From the NCBI GenBank assembly GCA_964564785.1, contig CAZMCT010000102.1, forward strand, positions 1 to 14,968: DNA of 14,968 nt, read 5' to 3'. The DNA comes from CAZMCT01 sp964564785 (GTDB lineage: Bacteria; Planctomycetota; Phycisphaerae; UBA1845; Fen-1342). Below the pieces are notes generated by a model. That model had not been told where the DNA came from and did not search any database. It saw nothing but the letters and a program-made list of their open reading frames with translations. Within the stretch, counting starts at the first letter, position 1. The number at the start of each line of letters is the position of its first letter. The translations under genes and the position numbers were made by a program. Positions 6,422 through 13,737 of this stretch are shown here, in pieces.

Positions 6422-8602
6422 ATGACGTATCGTCGCGCACGCTGGGCGCTGTTGTGTGTGCTCGTCCTGGCGGTGGCCCGCGGGGCCTGGGCCGGCGACG
6501 AGACACTGGCCGCGGCGTATTCGGCGATTCTGCGGGGAGACTATGAGTCGGGCCGGGCGACGATCGACCGGTTGCTCGAGGCGGGGGCGGACGGCAGCGC
6601 GCAGCGCGTTCATCACTGGCTCGAGTGCTACCACTCCGCGGTCGCGCGGCGCAACGAGCTGAAGTCGGCGACGTTCGCATGGAACGTCGAGCAGGCCCGC
6701 CAGGCACTGGCCGAGGGCCGCGACTTCCTGGCGCTGAGTTTCCTCACCCAGGCGGTGCCGTACGCGGCGAATCTCGAGGACCTGCATGGCGCGGAATGGG
6801 TCCGCCAGTTGGTGCAGCAATGCCGGGCGGCGGCCCTGCGGCAGGAAGAGCAGGACCACTGGGCCAGCGCGCTCAACTACTACATGCTCCTGACGCGGAT
6901 CTTCCCCGAGGACGAGCAGCTCAAGGAGCTTTACGAGCGGGCCACGCGGCACGCGCGGATCGAACTGATCTACAAGGATGAAGAGGCGTTGCAGGAGCGT
7001 ATCAAGGGCGTGGACCGCAAGCTCCTGCGCAGCGCCGTCCGCATGATCGAGCAGGTCTACTACCAGCAGCCCGATTTCAGAACGCTCGCCCGCGGGGCCC
7101 TCGACAACCTGGGAACGCTTGCGAACACGACCGGGCTGCGCAAGTTCCTCGACGGGCTCGGCAACCCGGCCCTCCGCGAGCACTTCCTGGCGCGCATCCG
7201 CGAGCTGCGCGACCAGGTGACCCGCGAAAAGACGTGCACCGATCAGGACCTGGTGCGCCTGTTCAACCAGGTCGCCGACCTCAACCGCGCCAGTGTCGAG
7301 CTGCCCGAGGGGTTGCTGGTGGTCGAGTTCCTGGAGGGCGCACTCCGCGAGCTCGATGACTACAGCGGCATGATCTGGCCCGCCGACGCGGCCGACTTCG
7401 ACAAGGTCATGATGGGCGGCTTCGAGGGTGTCGGTATCCAGCTCGGCGTCGACGAGCGCACGAGCCGCCTGAAGGTCATCACCCCGCTCGAGAACTCTCC
7501 CGCGCTCGAGAAAGGCATCCAGCCCGACGACCTGATCATCGCGGTCGACGGCGAGAGCACCGCCGGTTGGACCACCGACGACGCCGTCCGCAAGATCATG
7601 GGCCCGGCCGGCAGCACGGTGCGGCTGACGATCCGTCGCTCGCGGACTAACGAAGAGCTGAGCTTCGATCTCGTGCGGCGCAAGATTACGATCACGACCG
7701 TGCGCGGCTACGAGCGGCTCCCCGGCAACAGCGGCGGCTGGAACTACATGCTCGACCCGGAGGCCGGCGTGGCATACATTCGCCTCAGCGGCTTCCATCC
7801 CGACTCGACCCGCGAACTGCGGGAGGCGCTGGGGCAGGCCCAGAACCAGGGCATGAAAGGTCTGGTCCTCGACATCCGTCACAACCCCGGCGGCCTGCTC
7901 GACACGGCGATCCAGATCGTCAGCACGTTCCTGGACAAAGGCGACGTGGTCTCCACCCGCGGCCGGCTCGAGGCCGAGCGTCGCGAACTCGTGAAGGGCG
8001 ACGCCCCCTACCGCGATCTGCCCCTCGTCGTGCTGGTGAACGAGGGCAGCGCCAGCGCATCCGAGATCCTGGCGGGGGCCCTCCAGGACCACCACCGCGC
8101 GATCATTCTCGGCGACCGCACGTTCGGCAAGGGCAGCGTCCAGCACGTCCGGCCGCTCTCGGAAGATGCCCGCCTGAAGCTGACCACCGCGCTCTACTAC
8201 CTGCCCAGCGGTCGTTCCCCGCACAAAGCCCCCAAGGCCGAACAGTGGGGCATCGATCCGGACTGGGAACTGAAACTCACCCCCAAGGAGTTCCGCCGCG
8301 TGCTCGAGCGCGAGCGCAAGTCGTTCATCATCCACACCGAGCCGGCGGGCACGGAAGCCCCCCCGTCCGAATCCCAACCGGGCGACGTCGACGCGGGCCG
8401 GCCCGCGAGCGAAGAGAGCGACGAGCCGCCCCTGCTGAACGAAGAAGACATCGAGCGGCTCGAAGCCGACCCCAACGACGCGCCGGACTTCGACCCGCAG
8501 CTCGAGACCGCGTTGCTGCTCATCCGGGTGAAGCTTGCTTCGGGCGTGCCCTGGCCGGCCGAGCTGGCGTCCGCGATCAAGCAGAAGCCCGGCCCCCGTT
8601 GA
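6422..8602 (+). CDS. Exported C-terminal processing peptidase (PDZ-S41 family)
   Basis: A 726-residue serine protease of the CtpA/Tsp family, which degrades or trims proteins from the C-terminus in the periplasm. A Sec signal peptide covers residues 1-24 (RRAR, hydrophobic core, AWAG). Residues 25-320 form a helix-rich region with a TPR-like look. The PDZ domain is about 329-420, starting GGFEGVGIQLG. The S41 core is about 449-600, with LDIRHNPGGLLDTA, NEGSASASEILAGAL and FGKGSVQ. Ser545 and Lys570 are 25 residues apart, as in known Ser/Lys dyads, so it should be active. An acidic, Pro-rich tail follows from about 605. The frame remains open upstream to 5873, but that part is antisense to ruvC; the ATG at 6422 begins a proper signal peptide and has an AAGGAAGAG stretch upstream. 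It is larger than E. coli-type minimal CtpA because of the N-terminal region. Confidence 0.95.
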   Translation: MTYRRARWALLCVLVLAVARGAWAGDETLAAAYSAILRGDYESGRATIDRLLEAGADGSAQRVHHWLECYHSAVARRNELKSATFAWNVEQARQALAEGRDFLALSFLTQAVPYAANLEDLHGAEWVRQLVQQCRAAALRQEEQDHWASALNYYMLLTRIFPEDEQLKELYERATRHARIELIYKDEEALQERIKGVDRKLLRSAVRMIEQVYYQQPDFRTLARGALDNLGTLANTTGLRKFLDGLGNPALREHFLARIRELRDQVTREKTCTDQDLVRLFNQVADLNRASVELPEGLLVVEFLEGALRELDDYSGMIWPADAADFDKVMMGGFEGVGIQLGVDERTSRLKVITPLENSPALEKGIQPDDLIIAVDGESTAGWTTDDAVRKIMGPAGSTVRLTIRRSRTNEELSFDLVRRKITITTVRGYERLPGNSGGWNYMLDPEAGVAYIRLSGFHPDSTRELREALGQAQNQGMKGLVLDIRHNPGGLLDTAIQIVSTFLDKGDVVSTRGRLEAERRELVKGDAPYRDLPLVVLVNEGSASASEILAGALQDHHRAIILGDRTFGKGSVQHVRPLSEDARLKLTTALYYLPSGRSPHKAPKAEQWGIDPDWELKLTPKEFRRVLERERKSFIIHTEPAGTEAPPSESQPGDVDAGRPASEESDEPPLLNEEDIERLEADPNDAPDFDPQLETALLLIRVKLASGVPWPAELASAIKQKPGPR

Positions 8603-8801
8603 AAGCTGAACCGCCACCGGCCCCGAGGATACGTACAGCCGCACAACCAAGCACTCGATCGCTCGGCCGCGCACCGCCCCGCGCGCCGCCCAAGCCCGTC
8701 ACGCACACGCGAAACACGGGCCGCGCGAGAACCCGCGTAGGCGTGGCCTCCTTTCCATGTTGCCTCTTCGCGGGCGTCCCTCTCGCGCCGCCGGCTCGGG
8801 G

Positions 8802-10154
8802 CTACCGCGGCTCGAGCGGCTGCACGGCGATCTTGCGGTAGGCCACCGGCCCGTGGTCGCCCTGGAGCATCAGCGGACCGGTCGGGCCTTCCGGCCGGTC
8901 GAGCCCCGCCCGCGTCGGCCCGGTGAGCTCGACGTTCTCGTGGACGACCTGCCCGTTCAGCGCGACCCGCACGAACCGGGCGTTCTCCACCTTCTTGCCG
9001 GCCGCATCAAACCGCGGCGCCCGGAACTCGATCTCGTACGTCTGCCACGCGCCGGGCGCCCGGCACGCATTGACCCGCGGCGCGTGCCCCTCGACCGCCT
9101 GTTCGTTGATCCAGCGGGCATAGATCCCGCCGCAGTCGCTGAACTCCGGCCGCTCCTTGCCGAAGCTGTCGAAAATCTGCACCTCGTAGAGCCCCATCAC
9201 GTACACGCCCGAATTCGACCCGCGGGGAATGTTGAACTCCAGCCTGAGCACGCAGTCGCCGAACTCCTCCTCGGTCACCAAGTCGCAGGTCTTGCCGGCC
9301 GCTCCGTTCACCAGCACGCCCTGCCCCGCCTCGATCCGCAGTCGCCTCTCATCGCCCGGATCGAGTTCGACCGCGCCGGCCACCCGCCACTCGCCCGTGC
9401 CCACGCCGCCGCGGCATTTCCAGCCGCCCAAATCAGTCCCGTTGAAGATCGGCCGCCCGAGACCCTCACCCGCCGGGCTGCGCCGGCTCGGCAGCGGCCG
9501 CAGGCGCACATTGCGGAAGTGGATCTCGGCGCCTTCCGATTGCAATCCGATCTTGCCCGGCACCTCACGCACGTCCCACGCCTCGTTCAACACCTCCCCG
9601 TTGACGCGCAGCGTGATCCGCGGGCCGTCGACCGTGATGTCGTACCGGTTCCACTCGCCCACCGGCCGCTCGTTGAAGTGCGTCCTTTTCGTGTTGCGGC
9701 CCTGCGTGCGGCTCGGATCGGTCCGCATCGGGAAATCGTCGATGTTCCAGAAGTCGCCCGCGTTCTCGTGCTGAAGCTGCGCCTCGACGCACCGCGGCCA
9801 CACCTTGTCGGGACCCACGATCCGGAGCAGCACGCCGCTGTTGCCCGGCTGCCTGGTCACCGGGCTGAAGCGCCACTCGAGCTGAAGCGCGTAATTCGTG
9901 TAGTCGCGCTCGGTGCGGATGTACCCGATCGGCTGGCCCTTGCAGACCAGTACGCCGTCTTGCCACGACCAGGTGTCCTCGGGTTTCGCGCCTTCCGGCA
10001 GGATCGCCTTCCAGCCCGACAGATCGCGGCCGTTGAACAGCTCGATCCACTCGCCCGCCGTCGCCGGCGACATGGCCGGGGCGCTCGCGGGCGGTTGAGA
10101 AAGAACCAGCGCGGGCGAGAACAGCAGGATCGTTGCGATCAGGATTCGAGGCAC
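8802..10154 (-). CDS. Secreted protein with two DUF1080 domains (3-keto-disaccharide hydrolase type)
   Basis: A 450-residue exported protein with two concanavalin-like DUF1080 domains. The first spans about 35-220 (EWIELFNGRDLSGWKA, then NSGVLLRI and VEAQLQHENAGDFWN), the second about 233-446 (RPIFNGTDLGGWKC, then NSGVYVMGLYEVQIFDSFG and CGGIYARW). Members of this family act on 3-keto-glycosides in planctomycetes and Bacteroidetes, but the substrate here is not known. Residues 1-20 form a signal peptide (PRILIATILLFSPALVLS). I prefer GTG 10154 because GGGTGG lies six bases upstream and the signal peptide begins there; TTG 10178 would add eight residues. It follows the isomerase gene by 158 bases on the same strand, likely an operon or an attenuated unit, with a dispersed repeat in between. 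A double-domain arrangement is less usual than the single domain of about 200-250 residues. Confidence 0.9.
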   Translation of the reverse strand: MPRILIATILLFSPALVLSQPPASAPAMSPATAGEWIELFNGRDLSGWKAILPEGAKPEDTWSWQDGVLVCKGQPIGYIRTERDYTNYALQLEWRFSPVTRQPGNSGVLLRIVGPDKVWPRCVEAQLQHENAGDFWNIDDFPMRTDPSRTQGRNTKRTHFNERPVGEWNRYDITVDGPRITLRVNGEVLNEAWDVREVPGKIGLQSEGAEIHFRNVRLRPLPSRRSPAGEGLGRPIFNGTDLGGWKCRGGVGTGEWRVAGAVELDPGDERRLRIEAGQGVLVNGAAGKTCDLVTEEEFGDCVLRLEFNIPRGSNSGVYVMGLYEVQIFDSFGKERPEFSDCGGIYARWINEQAVEGHAPRVNACRAPGAWQTYEIEFRAPRFDAAGKKVENARFVRVALNGQVVHENVELTGPTRAGLDRPEGPTGPLMLQGDHGPVAYRKIAVQPLEPR

Positions 10155-10230
10155 GTGAAACCACCCTTTCTCATCCAAGACGCATCACGGCGCCGCTGCC
10201 GGGGGGGCCGGCGAAAACCCGCCGCCGCCA

Positions 10231-10260
10231 CATTCCTTGTCGCTGTGCTCCCCGGAATGA
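10231..10260. repeat. Dispersed intergenic repeat of the GTCATTCC/GGAATGAC type
   Basis: CATTCC at 10231-10236 and GGAATG at 10254-10259 form an inverted repeat around a GC-rich core containing TCGCTGTGCTCC. From general knowledge, short elements ending in GGAATGACA are scattered between genes in several bacterial phyla. It lies between the isomerase stop and the DUF1080 start. Confidence 0.6.
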
Positions 10261-10312
10261 CAGCTCCTCCGGATCGCCGCGCAGCGCTCACGGCGCGCGG
10301 CTGGGAGCGCGG

Positions 10313-11212
10313 CTAGCCCAGCAGCTTCCGCAGTCCCGCCAGCGATTCCTTCACGCTTTCCAGCGGCGCGCCCTTGTAGCTTTCCTGCTCGACAATGAAC
10401 CACTCCGTACCGCCCGTCGTGCGGCACTCCCGCAGCACCTCCGCCCACTTCACCTCGCCTTCGCCGATCGTCGCCCCCGCCTGGCCGTACTCCTTGACGT
10501 GGATCGTCAGGCTGCGGCCGGGGTGTTTCTTGAGCACTGCCACCGGATCGCCGCCGCCGGCCAGGCAGTTCGACGTGTCGAGCTGCATCAGCACATCCGG
10601 GCCCGCATTCGTGAAGATGACGTCCCACACCGTCTCGCCGTCGTCCAGCTTCTTGAAGTCGCCGGCGTGCGCGTGGTAGCCGACCCGCATCCCCTGGTCC
10701 TTCACCTTCGCCGCCAGCTCGGTGAAGAGCCGGGCCGTCTCCTTCAACGCCGCCACGCTCGCCGTCCGCTCGGCCGGCAGCGACGGCACCATCAGGAACC
10801 GATTGCCGAGCACGCGGTTGAACTCGACCGTTTCCGCCAGCTTCTCGCTCGCCAGCGTGTCGAGCCCGGTGTGCGTCCCGCAGCACTTCAGCCCGTTGTC
10901 GTCCAGCATCTTCCGCAGCTCGGCCGCCGGCCGGTTGTAGTACCCCGCGAACTCGACGCCCTGGTAGCCCATCTTGCCCACCGCTTGCAGTACGCCCGAC
11001 AGGTCCCGGGCGCAGTCGTTCCGCACCGAGTAGAGCTGGAGCCCGATCAGGTACGGCTTCTCGCCGGCCGCCGCCGCGTTCGCCTGCCCCGCCGCCCGTG
11101 AGGCCGCGCCGGGTTCCTCCTGTGCCCCGGCTGCCCGCAGCCTCCCGCCCGCCGCCCACAGCGCCGCCGCACCGAGCCCCGCCTGCATCAGCTCTCGTCG
11201 TGAAATGTTCAT
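10313..11212 (-). CDS. Tat-exported sugar phosphate isomerase/epimerase-like TIM barrel
   Basis: A 299-residue protein of the xylose isomerase-like TIM barrel family (AP endonuclease 2 superfamily). A Tat signal is visible: SRREL at 4-8, then a hydrophobic Ala/Leu stretch to about 30, so the enzyme should fold in the cytoplasm before export. The barrel starts at about 55 with GLQLYSVR. Likely metal or active-site positions are Glu87 in GVEFAG, His114 in GTHTG, the YHAHAGDF block (179-186), Asp212 in LDTSN, His238 in HVKEY and Glu275 in IVEQES. The usual HNH-type motif reads HAH here. The start is ATG 11212, with GGGAG six bases upstream; a GTG 12 bases earlier is less likely. Such enzymes often stand beside DUF1080 genes and convert or cleave 3-keto-sugars; that role is inferred from context. 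The gene is divergent from the GH172 gene with a 181-base shared upstream region. Confidence 0.92.
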   Translation of the reverse strand: MNISRRELMQAGLGAAALWAAGGRLRAAGAQEEPGAASRAAGQANAAAAGEKPYLIGLQLYSVRNDCARDLSGVLQAVGKMGYQGVEFAGYYNRPAAELRKMLDDNGLKCCGTHTGLDTLASEKLAETVEFNRVLGNRFLMVPSLPAERTASVAALKETARLFTELAAKVKDQGMRVGYHAHAGDFKKLDDGETVWDVIFTNAGPDVLMQLDTSNCLAGGGDPVAVLKKHPGRSLTIHVKEYGQAGATIGEGEVKWAEVLRECRTTGGTEWFIVEQESYKGAPLESVKESLAGLRKLLG

Positions 11213-11393
11213 GGTGTCTCCCACTTGCCCTGCCAGATCGGACCGGGCACAACAGCTTACCCCGCTGGCGCGCTGCCGGCTACGGACGCGGCACGCGGGC
11301 GCACCGTACCTCTCGCTGGCGCTGCGGGCTCCGATTAGACTCCCCGCGTTTCACGGCCGGCGGCCACGCGCCGCCTCGCAACGGAGGACCATC

Positions 11394-12470
11394 ATGCCCA
11401 GTGCCCCGCACTCCTTCCGCTCCGGCCTCGGTAATCTCCCCCTTCTCGACGCGAGCGAGACCCGCTCCATCTCGCCCGAAAACCCCACCGGGGCCGTCGG
11501 CGGCGGCGCTCAGGAGGAGCCCCGCGGTCAGGGACCGGCCGCCAACCTGGGCAAGGGCTGGAAGGTCCGGCCGTGCATCGAGCTCGAGCCGGGTACGACC
11601 GTCACACTGGCCGAGATCACCGGGCCGGGCGTCATTCAACACATCTGGTTCACGGTGGACCCGAAAGCGTTCCGCGACTGCATTCTGCGAATGTACTGGG
11701 ATGGCGAGCCCCGCCCCTCGATCGAAGTCCCGCTCGGCGATTTTTTCGCCTGCGGCCATGCCCTGCGGGCCAAGGTGAACTCGCTGCCGGTGGCGGTCAA
11801 TCCGGCCGGCGGGCTGAACTGCTACTGGCCGATGCCGTTCCGGCAGGCGGCGAAGATCACGGTCGAGAGCCAGCACCGCGACCGGATTCCGGGCTTCTTC
11901 TACCAGATCACGTACGCACTGCGGACGATTCCCGACGAGGCGGCGTATTTCCACGCCCAATGGCGCCGCTCGTTGACGCGCCGCGAGCTGCCCGAGCACA
12001 CGCTGCTCGACGGCGTCCGCGGCCAGGGCCACTACGTCGGGACCTACCTGGCCTGGACGCAGCTCTCCAACGGCTGGTGGGGCGAGGGCGAGTTCAAGTT
12101 CTTCCTCGACGACGACCAGGAATACCCCACCATCTGCGGCACCGGCACCGAGGACTACTTCGGCGGCGCGTGGGGCTTCTACGGCCCGGACAACCACGAA
12201 GAGCCCTATTCCACCCCGTTTCTCGGCCTGCCGCTCGTCCGCCACGTCGACAACGAGGTGCCGCGCTTCGGCCTCTACCGCTGGCACGTCTTCGATCCGA
12301 TCCGCTTCCGGAAGGCCCTGCGCGTCACCGTCCAGGCCCTCGGCTGGTGGCCCAGCGGCAAGTTCCAGCCGCTGACCGACGACATCGCCTCAACCGCGTT
12401 CTGGTACCAGGCCGAGCCGCACGCTGCGTTCCCGCCCCTGCCCTCGGTCGAGGAGCGCTGGTCGCGCTGA
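11394..12470 (+). CDS. DUF2961 / glycoside hydrolase family 172 protein
   Basis: A 358-residue cytoplasmic protein of the DUF2961 family, now classed as GH172; characterised members act on difructose anhydride, arabinofuranosides or related furanosides. The N-terminus has RSISPENPTGAVGGG, a family hallmark, followed by beta-rich stretches (TVTLAEITGPGVIQHIWFT, RMYWDGEPRPSIEVPLGDFF). The core GWWGEGEFKFFLDDD (about 227-241) and CGTGTEDYFGGAWGFYG (about 248-264) carry the acids expected in catalysis, Glu231/233 and Glu253; which are nucleophile and acid/base I cannot fix. No signal peptide is present. ATG 11394 has GGAGG six bases upstream, a strong site. Family members can be hexameric or trimeric assemblies of two jelly rolls, so one polypeptide of this length fits. 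Its divergent neighbours, the Tat isomerase and DUF1080 genes, suggest a common sugar pathway (inference). Confidence 0.93.
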   Translation: MPSAPHSFRSGLGNLPLLDASETRSISPENPTGAVGGGAQEEPRGQGPAANLGKGWKVRPCIELEPGTTVTLAEITGPGVIQHIWFTVDPKAFRDCILRMYWDGEPRPSIEVPLGDFFACGHALRAKVNSLPVAVNPAGGLNCYWPMPFRQAAKITVESQHRDRIPGFFYQITYALRTIPDEAAYFHAQWRRSLTRRELPEHTLLDGVRGQGHYVGTYLAWTQLSNGWWGEGEFKFFLDDDQEYPTICGTGTEDYFGGAWGFYGPDNHEEPYSTPFLGLPLVRHVDNEVPRFGLYRWHVFDPIRFRKALRVTVQALGWWPSGKFQPLTDDIASTAFWYQAEPHAAFPPLPSVEERWSR

Positions 12471-12522
12471 GCTGTAGCGTTCCCCCGTGGCACCGCCATC
12501 GTCCCTTGCACCTCCGCCCCAT

Positions 12523-12573
12523 GTGGCACCGCCGCCGCGTGTGGCTCCGCCGCCGCGTGTGGCACCGCCGCCC
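12523..12573. repeat. Tandem 18-bp GTGGCACCGCCGCCGCGT repeat
   Basis: Two full copies (12523-12540 and 12541-12558, differing at one base, A to T) and a third partial copy (12559-12573) lie head to tail. A related GTGGCACCGCC word occurs earlier at 12487. The repeat runs into the hairpin at 12563-12582. Confidence 0.85.
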
Positions 12574-12598
12574 CCGGCGGTGAGTCTGTTATCAGACT
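12563..12598. repeat. Two adjoining perfect hairpins downstream of GH172 gene
   Basis: CACCGCCG (12563-12570) pairs with CGGCGGTG (12575-12582) around a CCCC loop, and directly after it AGTCTG (12583-12588) pairs with CAGACT (12593-12598) around TTAT. The pair could act in termination for the GH172 transcript or in RNA stability, but no T-tract follows. Confidence 0.7.
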
Positions 12599-12651
12599 TC
12601 CGACGCCCGCTACATTGTCACGACATTGCTAAGTCCCCCGCAGGCGCCGGC

Positions 12652-12695
12652 GGATTCCTCGCCGTCGGCCGCGGCGACCCCCAGGGAATGACAAC
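12652..12695. repeat. Second GGAATGACA-type dispersed repeat
   Basis: GGATTCCTCGCCG at 12652-12664 and GGGAATGACAAC at 12684-12695 flank a GC-rich core, with the same overall plan as the element at 10231-10260 (GATTCC ... GGAATGACA). Confidence 0.55.
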
Positions 12696-12839
12696 ATGTC
12701 TGGCCGTGGGAACAACGGGGCGCCGGGCCCGATTCCCGGACGCAGTCACCTGCAAGTGAACCCCGACCCCGATCGACACGATGCTTGTACTGCGTGAGAG
12801 TTCCGGCCCGTGCGGGTCGGTCCTCACCTGAGGCGCCGT

Positions 12840-13622
12840 ATGGACATCGCCAGTCTCATCGGTTCGCTGCTCGGCATCGTCCTGCTGGCCATCGTCGGCT
12901 ACGAGGCCTCACACGGGCACATCACCGCCTTTTATTCGCAGGAAGGTGTGCTGATGGTCATCGGCGGCAGCATCAGCGTGGTGTTCATGGCCATGCCGCT
13001 GGACAAGCTCAAGTGCCTGCCCGGCTACCTGCGGCGCTTCATGTTCAACAAGACCACCAGCCCGATCGAGACCATCAACCTGTTCCGCACGCTGAGCGAG
13101 AAGTCACGCCGCGACGGCCTGCTCTCGCTCGAGTCCGAGATCGCCAAGATCAAGGACCCGTTCCTCGTGCAGGCCCTCAAGATGGCGGTTGACGGCACCG
13201 CTCCCGAAACCATCGAAACCACGCTCCGCATGGAGATCCTGGCCATGCAGGAGCGGCACAAGGCCGGCAAGAAGTTCTTCGACCTGGTCAAGCTTTATGG
13301 CCCGGGGTGGGGCCTGGCCGCCACGCTCATCGGCCAGGTCGGCATGTTCAGCAACCTCGGCGGCGGCGACGTCGGCACGCTGGGCAAGCTGCTGGCCATC
13401 GCCGTCGTCGCAACCATGTACGGCACCGTGTTGGCCAACGCCGTCTGCGGACCGATCGGAGACAAGCTCGCCCTGCGTTCCAGCGAGGAGATCCTCAACC
13501 GCGAGATGATGCTCCAGGGCGTGCTGTCGATCCAGTTCGGCGACAACCCGCGCGTGACGATCGAGAAGATGCTGGCCTTCATCCCGGCCGCGTCACGCTC
13601 CAAGCTGAAGGCCGCCGCGTAG
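12840..13622 (+). CDS. motA: Flagellar motor stator protein MotA (MotA/TolQ/ExbB family)
   Basis: A 260-residue inner-membrane protein, close to the length of other MotA proteins. TM1 (about 4-21) and TM2 (about 36-52) are separated by a short loop. A large cytoplasmic loop contains RRDGLLSLE, whose Arg90 and Glu98 match the FliG-contacting charges of the E. coli protein, and TM3 (YGPGWGLAATLIGQVGMF, 153-170) and TM4 (LLAIAVVATMYGTVLANAV, 184-202) follow. Pro155 and Pro205 correspond to the two conserved prolines of the ion channel. The TM3 motif reads LAATLIGQ rather than the usual MIGTLIGL, a mild change. ATG 12840 is preceded by GAGG eight bases upstream. With the MotB-like gene 115 bases on it should form an ion-powered stator; no other flagellar genes are in view, so a role in gliding or another motor cannot be excluded. 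Confidence 0.9.
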   Translation: MDIASLIGSLLGIVLLAIVGYEASHGHITAFYSQEGVLMVIGGSISVVFMAMPLDKLKCLPGYLRRFMFNKTTSPIETINLFRTLSEKSRRDGLLSLESEIAKIKDPFLVQALKMAVDGTAPETIETTLRMEILAMQERHKAGKKFFDLVKLYGPGWGLAATLIGQVGMFSNLGGGDVGTLGKLLAIAVVATMYGTVLANAVCGPIGDKLALRSSEEILNREMMLQGVLSIQFGDNPRVTIEKMLAFIPAASRSKLKAAA

Positions 13623-13737
13623 CATGGGCCCCAGTGCCCGGCGATCCGAGCCCGACGCGCCGGCGACGGACGATCGAGCAACCGTGCCCAGCCGACGCCG
13701 CGGCTGCACATTGAGGGCTGACGGCGGGTAGCCTCCT

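Larger units (their letters stand above)
12471..12839. other. Repeat-rich intergenic region before motA
   Basis: This 369-base stretch contains no convincing gene. It holds a GTGGCAC-type tandem repeat, two adjoining hairpins and one GGAATGAC-type repeat, described separately. The last 140 bases before the motA start show no clear sigma-70, sigma-28 or sigma-54 promoter. A plus-strand frame at 12487-12759 translates to VAPPPR-like repeats and is most likely a by-product of the repeat. Confidence 0.6.

Noticed and set aside
6332..8674. 780-codon minus-strand frame opposite the S41 peptidase
   Set aside because: It mirrors the peptidase codons, has no recognisable motif, and the plus strand has a signal peptide, PDZ domain and catalytic residues.
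8757..10316. 519-codon plus-strand frame opposite the DUF1080 gene
   Set aside because: It is rich in Arg, Pro, His and Leu, without motifs; the minus strand carries two intact domains.
12486..12510. Sigma-54 promoter suggested by TGGCAC followed by TTGCA
   Set aside because: The distance between the GG and GC elements is far too long for a -24/-12 promoter, and the other GTGGCAC sites lack a -12 element.
12563..12598. Intrinsic terminator
   Set aside because: The stems are good, but no T-tract follows, so I list it as a repeat and not as a terminator.
12487..12759. 90-codon frame encoding VAPPPR-like repeats
   Set aside because: It follows from the 18-base tandem repeat keeping frame; no Shine-Dalgarno or conserved domain supports it.
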